Shown piece by piece: positions 61,872 to 64,000 of a stretch of DNA of 64,000 nucleotides. Location: contig NZ_JANTEZ010000006.1 of NCBI RefSeq assembly GCF_024978135.1, positions 124,001 to 188,000 of the forward strand. The letters are read 5' to 3'. Within the stretch, counting starts at the first letter, position 1; every line of letters starts with the position of its first letter. The notes beneath the pieces are model-generated. The model did no database searches. It saw only the letters and a list, made by a program, of their open reading frames with translations, and had not been told where the DNA came from. The stretch is from Herbiconiux gentiana. Lineage in GTDB: Bacteria; Actinomycetota; Actinomycetes; Actinomycetales; Microbacteriaceae. Position numbers and translations under genes: made by a program.

Positions 61872-62678
61872 TCAGGAGACGTCGCGCCGCCAGCTGGTGG
61901 CAAAGCCGATCAGCGTGGCCACCGCGGCGATGGCGGCGAGCACCAGGCCGCCCTGCCACCACTCCAGGGCCACCCCGCCGCCGCCCGACATGGCGGTGTA
62001 GATGCTCGACCCCACGAGCGCGTCACTCGCCGAGCCAGGCAGGAACTGCCCGATCTGCGCCGACCAGTCGGTGATGCCGGAGCCCAGCCGCAGCAGCGGC
62101 TCGACGAACTGGGTGAACGCCAGCACGATCACGATCGCCGCGACCTGACTGGGCACGAGCGTGCCGAGGCCCACGCCGATCGCGGCCCAGAGCGCCATGG
62201 CCAGCAGCGAGCGGCCGACGAAGGCCCAGGTGGCGGGGTCGGAGAGCAGAGGGTCGATGCCGAAGCCCGCGAGCACCGCGGCACCCGCACCCATCGACGC
62301 CAGCAGGGCGAGCACGCCGAAGCCGGCGCCCGCGAGGAACAGCGTGATCAGCTTCGCCGCGAGCACCACCCCACGTCGCGGGGTCGCGAGGAAGGTGGGC
62401 GTCAGCGACTGGAAGCGGAACTCGCTCGTGACCGCCAGCGCCCCGAACAGCACCGGGAAGACGTAGCCGACCGAGGTGGCGAAGCCGTAGATGAGCAGCG
62501 GGATCTGCGCGTCGGGCAGCACCGGGCCGTTCGTGTTGGTGCCGAGCCCGCCGAAGATCGCACCGAGCCCGCCGGCGCAGATGCCGACGTAGCCGACCAT
62601 GATGAGGGCCAGCACCCACCAGAGCCGGGTGCTGGTGATCTTGGTGGTCTCCGACCGCACCGCGTGGACGAGGCTCAC
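61872..62678 (-). CDS. ABC-2 type transporter permease
   Basis: 268 aa membrane protein with six predicted segments, starting VSLVHAVRSETTKITSTRLW, typical of ABC-2 export permeases (NatB/BcrB-like). GTG 62678 overlaps the ATPase stop by 4 bp, so the two form one exporter. No substrate-binding protein nearby, as usual for exporters. The substrate is unknown; drug or peptide export is usual for the type. Confidence 0.9.
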   Translation of the reverse strand: MSLVHAVRSETTKITSTRLWWVLALIMVGYVGICAGGLGAIFGGLGTNTNGPVLPDAQIPLLIYGFATSVGYVFPVLFGALAVTSEFRFQSLTPTFLATPRRGVVLAAKLITLFLAGAGFGVLALLASMGAGAAVLAGFGIDPLLSDPATWAFVGRSLLAMALWAAIGVGLGTLVPSQVAAIVIVLAFTQFVEPLLRLGSGITDWSAQIGQFLPGSASDALVGSSIYTAMSGGGGVALEWWQGGLVLAAIAAVATLIGFATSWRRDVS

Positions 62679-63577
62679 AGCGCACCCTCCTCGCCGACGA
62701 GGGTGAGGAAGCTCTCCTCGAGACCCGTGCGCTTCTGCGACAGCCCGGTCAAGGGGATGCCCGCGTCGAACGCGAGCCGCCCGATCTCCCCCGCCTCGGC
62801 GTTGTCGACCAGTACCCCCGAGCGCAGGTTCGAGACGGTGTAGCCGGCCCCGCGGATGATCTCGGCGAGTCGGTCGCGGTCGTCGGCGTTCACCTGCACC
62901 TGCTTCGTGTCGGAGGTGTCGAGGGTCGACAGCTCGCCGCGGTGCACCAGGGTGCCGTGGGAGATGATGACGACCTCGTCGACGGTCTGCTGCACCTCGC
63001 TGAGGAGGTGGGAGCTGATCAGCACGGTGCGGCCCTCGGCGGCCATGGCGCGAAGGAGCAGCCGGATCCACTTGATGCCCTCGGGGTCGAGGCCGTTGAT
63101 CGGCTCGTCGAGCACGAGCACCCCCGGGTCGCCGAGCAGCGCGAAGGCGAGTCCGAGGCGCTGGCGCATGCCGAGGGAGTAGCCGCCGACCCGGCGGTTC
63201 GCGTAGCCGGCGAGCCCGACCTTTTCGAGCGCCGCATCCGGAGCCGTCTTCGGCAGGCCGGCGGCCTGGGCGTACACGGCCAGGTGGTTGCGGGCCGAGC
63301 GGCCGGGGTGGAAGCTGGCGGCCTCGAGCGAGGCGCCGACGGTGGAGAGCGGGGAGTCGAGCTGCGCGTAGGCGGTGCCGCCGAAGCTCGCGCTGCCCGA
63401 GCTCGGCTGCACGAGACCGAGCAGCATTCGGAGCGTGGTGGTCTTGCCGGCACCGTTCGGCCCGAGGAACCCGGTGACCTGGCCTGGTTCGACGGTGAAG
63501 GAGAGGTCGGAGACCGCAGCCACCTGCCCGAACTGCTTCGTGAGGCCTGAGAATTCGATGGGTACGCCGGTGGGCAT
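62675..63577 (-). CDS. ABC transporter ATP-binding protein
   Basis: 300 aa. Walker A GPNGAGKTTTLRMLLG near residue 39, Q-loop region, signature YSLGMRQRLGLA, Walker B GVLVLDEPINGLDPEG and H-loop SSHLLSEVQQ. It resembles the BcrA/CcmA drug-exporter ATPase group with a C-terminal regulatory extension (about 215-300). ATG 63577; it pairs with the permease. Promoter at 63634-63663. Confidence 0.94.
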   Translation of the reverse strand: MPTGVPIEFSGLTKQFGQVAAVSDLSFTVEPGQVTGFLGPNGAGKTTTLRMLLGLVQPSSGSASFGGTAYAQLDSPLSTVGASLEAASFHPGRSARNHLAVYAQAAGLPKTAPDAALEKVGLAGYANRRVGGYSLGMRQRLGLAFALLGDPGVLVLDEPINGLDPEGIKWIRLLLRAMAAEGRTVLISSHLLSEVQQTVDEVVIISHGTLVHRGELSTLDTSDTKQVQVNADDRDRLAEIIRGAGYTVSNLRSGVLVDNAEAGEIGRLAFDAGIPLTGLSQKRTGLEESFLTLVGEEGAL

Positions 63578-63633
63578 GGATGCCTGTCCTGTCGGTGTCC
63601 GGAAGGGGAACGCGCGGCCGCCACCGCCCGTCC

Positions 63634-63663
63634 AGCCTAGGGTGGCGCTCGCGGCTTGTCACA
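63634..63663 (-). promoter_or_regulatory. Promoter of the ABC exporter
   Basis: Minus strand TGTGAC (63663-63658), 18-nt spacer, TAGGCT (63639-63634), leaving a leader of about 50 nt. Confidence 0.5.
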
Positions 63664-63712
63664 GGAAACCCGGAATCCCTGAGAGAATCCCAGAGACGAA
63701 AGGACGCTGTGG

Positions 63713-64000
63713 ATGGCTCCACGGGACGCCGACGCGGCTGAGCGCGAGCTCGAGGACTCCTCCCTCGCCGAGCACATCCGTCGCCGCACTCTGCGCGCCT
63801 CGGTGGGGCTCGTCGTCGACAGCGTGTTCTTCTTCGTCGGCACCGTCTCGATCGGCTGGCTGGCCTTCCTCGTCATCACCGAGTCGTTCGCCCGGGGCTG
63901 GCAGCAGCTCTGGTTCCTGCTCGTGTTCTGGGTGGTCGTGGCCTACCTGCTGCTGCCGCGGGTGCACAGCATCCTGACCCTGTTCTACGTGCCCGACTAC
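63713..64000 (+). CDS. Membrane protein, truncated by window edge (possible LssY_C family)
   Basis: The first 96 codons (MAPRDADAAERELEDSSLAE start) run off the right edge. Two hydrophobic segments are visible: SVGLVVDSVFFFVGTVSIGW to about residue 57, and QLWFLLVFWVVVAYLLL. The end, LPRVHSILTLFYVPDY, resembles the sequence before an LssY C-terminal domain in other actinobacterial proteins. That domain lies outside the window, so the call is tentative. AAAGGA sits 8 nt or more before the ATG. Confidence 0.6.
   Translation, partial: MAPRDADAAERELEDSSLAEHIRRRTLRASVGLVVDSVFFFVGTVSIGWLAFLVITESFARGWQQLWFLLVFWVVVAYLLLPRVHSILTLFYVPDY

Overview
The window is an origin-proximal chromosome segment from a high-GC Gram-positive bacterium, most likely a member of the Microbacteriaceae (Actinomycetia). 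The order rpmH-rnpA-yidD-yidC, dnaA, dnaN, recF, dciA, gyrB, gyrA, a DUF3566 gene, tRNA-Ile, tRNA-Ala, ppiA, crgA, trpG/pabA, pknB-pknA-pbpA-rodA-pstP-fhaB-fhaA, tRNA-Leu is the classic actinobacterial origin layout, also seen around the Mycobacterium origin. The 6-phosphogluconate dehydrogenase between dnaN and recF, NucS as the mismatch-repair nuclease, and a complete coproporphyrin-type haem cluster fit the same group. The genus cannot be fixed from sequence reading alone.

Region 1 (1-12.9 kb): replication and RNA/protein processing. Leftward rpmH-rnpA-yidD-yidC starts from a good promoter next to DnaA boxes. Rightward dnaA and dnaN flank the main origin (DnaA boxes plus an AT-rich stretch at about 3.33-3.57 kb), followed by gnd, recF, dciA, gyrB, gyrA, DUF3566, two tRNAs and a strong terminator.

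Region 2 (12.9-26.6 kb): cell division and envelope growth. It holds ppiA, a rhomboid protease with an N-terminal zinc-binding domain, crgA (flanked by a second cluster of DnaA-box-like sites), a class E sortase, a 53-residue membrane protein and trpG/pabA. A seven-gene leftward operon of Ser/Thr kinases, phosphatase, FHA proteins and the elongation/division pair PbpA-RodA follows, then tRNA-Leu.

Region 3 (26.6-46.2 kb): accessory genes. These are an alpha/beta hydrolase with a coiled-coil membrane partner, an LAXTG-anchored surface protein (a likely class E sortase substrate), a HAD phosphatase, an SLC13/ArsB-like transporter, SseB, NucS, two MFS transporters, a LacI regulator with a palindromic operator, an MBL hydrolase, a MATE exporter, an M13 peptidase, a beta-lactamase-like hydrolase, a LysR regulator with a good T-N11-A site and a class V aminotransferase. 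Intergenic palindromes and a 46-bp tandem repeat lie here.

Region 4 (46.3-60.8 kb): haem synthesis. hemA, hemE, hemY, hemQ, hemH, hemC, hemD, hemB and hemL encode the whole route from glutamyl-tRNA to haem through coproporphyrin. A YtxH-like/holin-X/DUF3618 membrane trio sits between hemY and hemQ. An AlkB-type dioxygenase with a LexA-like box and a clamp-binding-like motif sits between hemD and hemB.

Region 5 (60.8-64 kb): a quinone-oxidoreductase-like enzyme, a two-gene ABC exporter, and a truncated membrane protein at the right edge.

A recurring theme is a TAnnnT hexamer placed 6-8 nt before the start codon without a usable Shine-Dalgarno. It is seen at 15 genes and suggests widespread leaderless transcription. 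No insertion sequence, prophage, CRISPR array or rRNA operon was seen.
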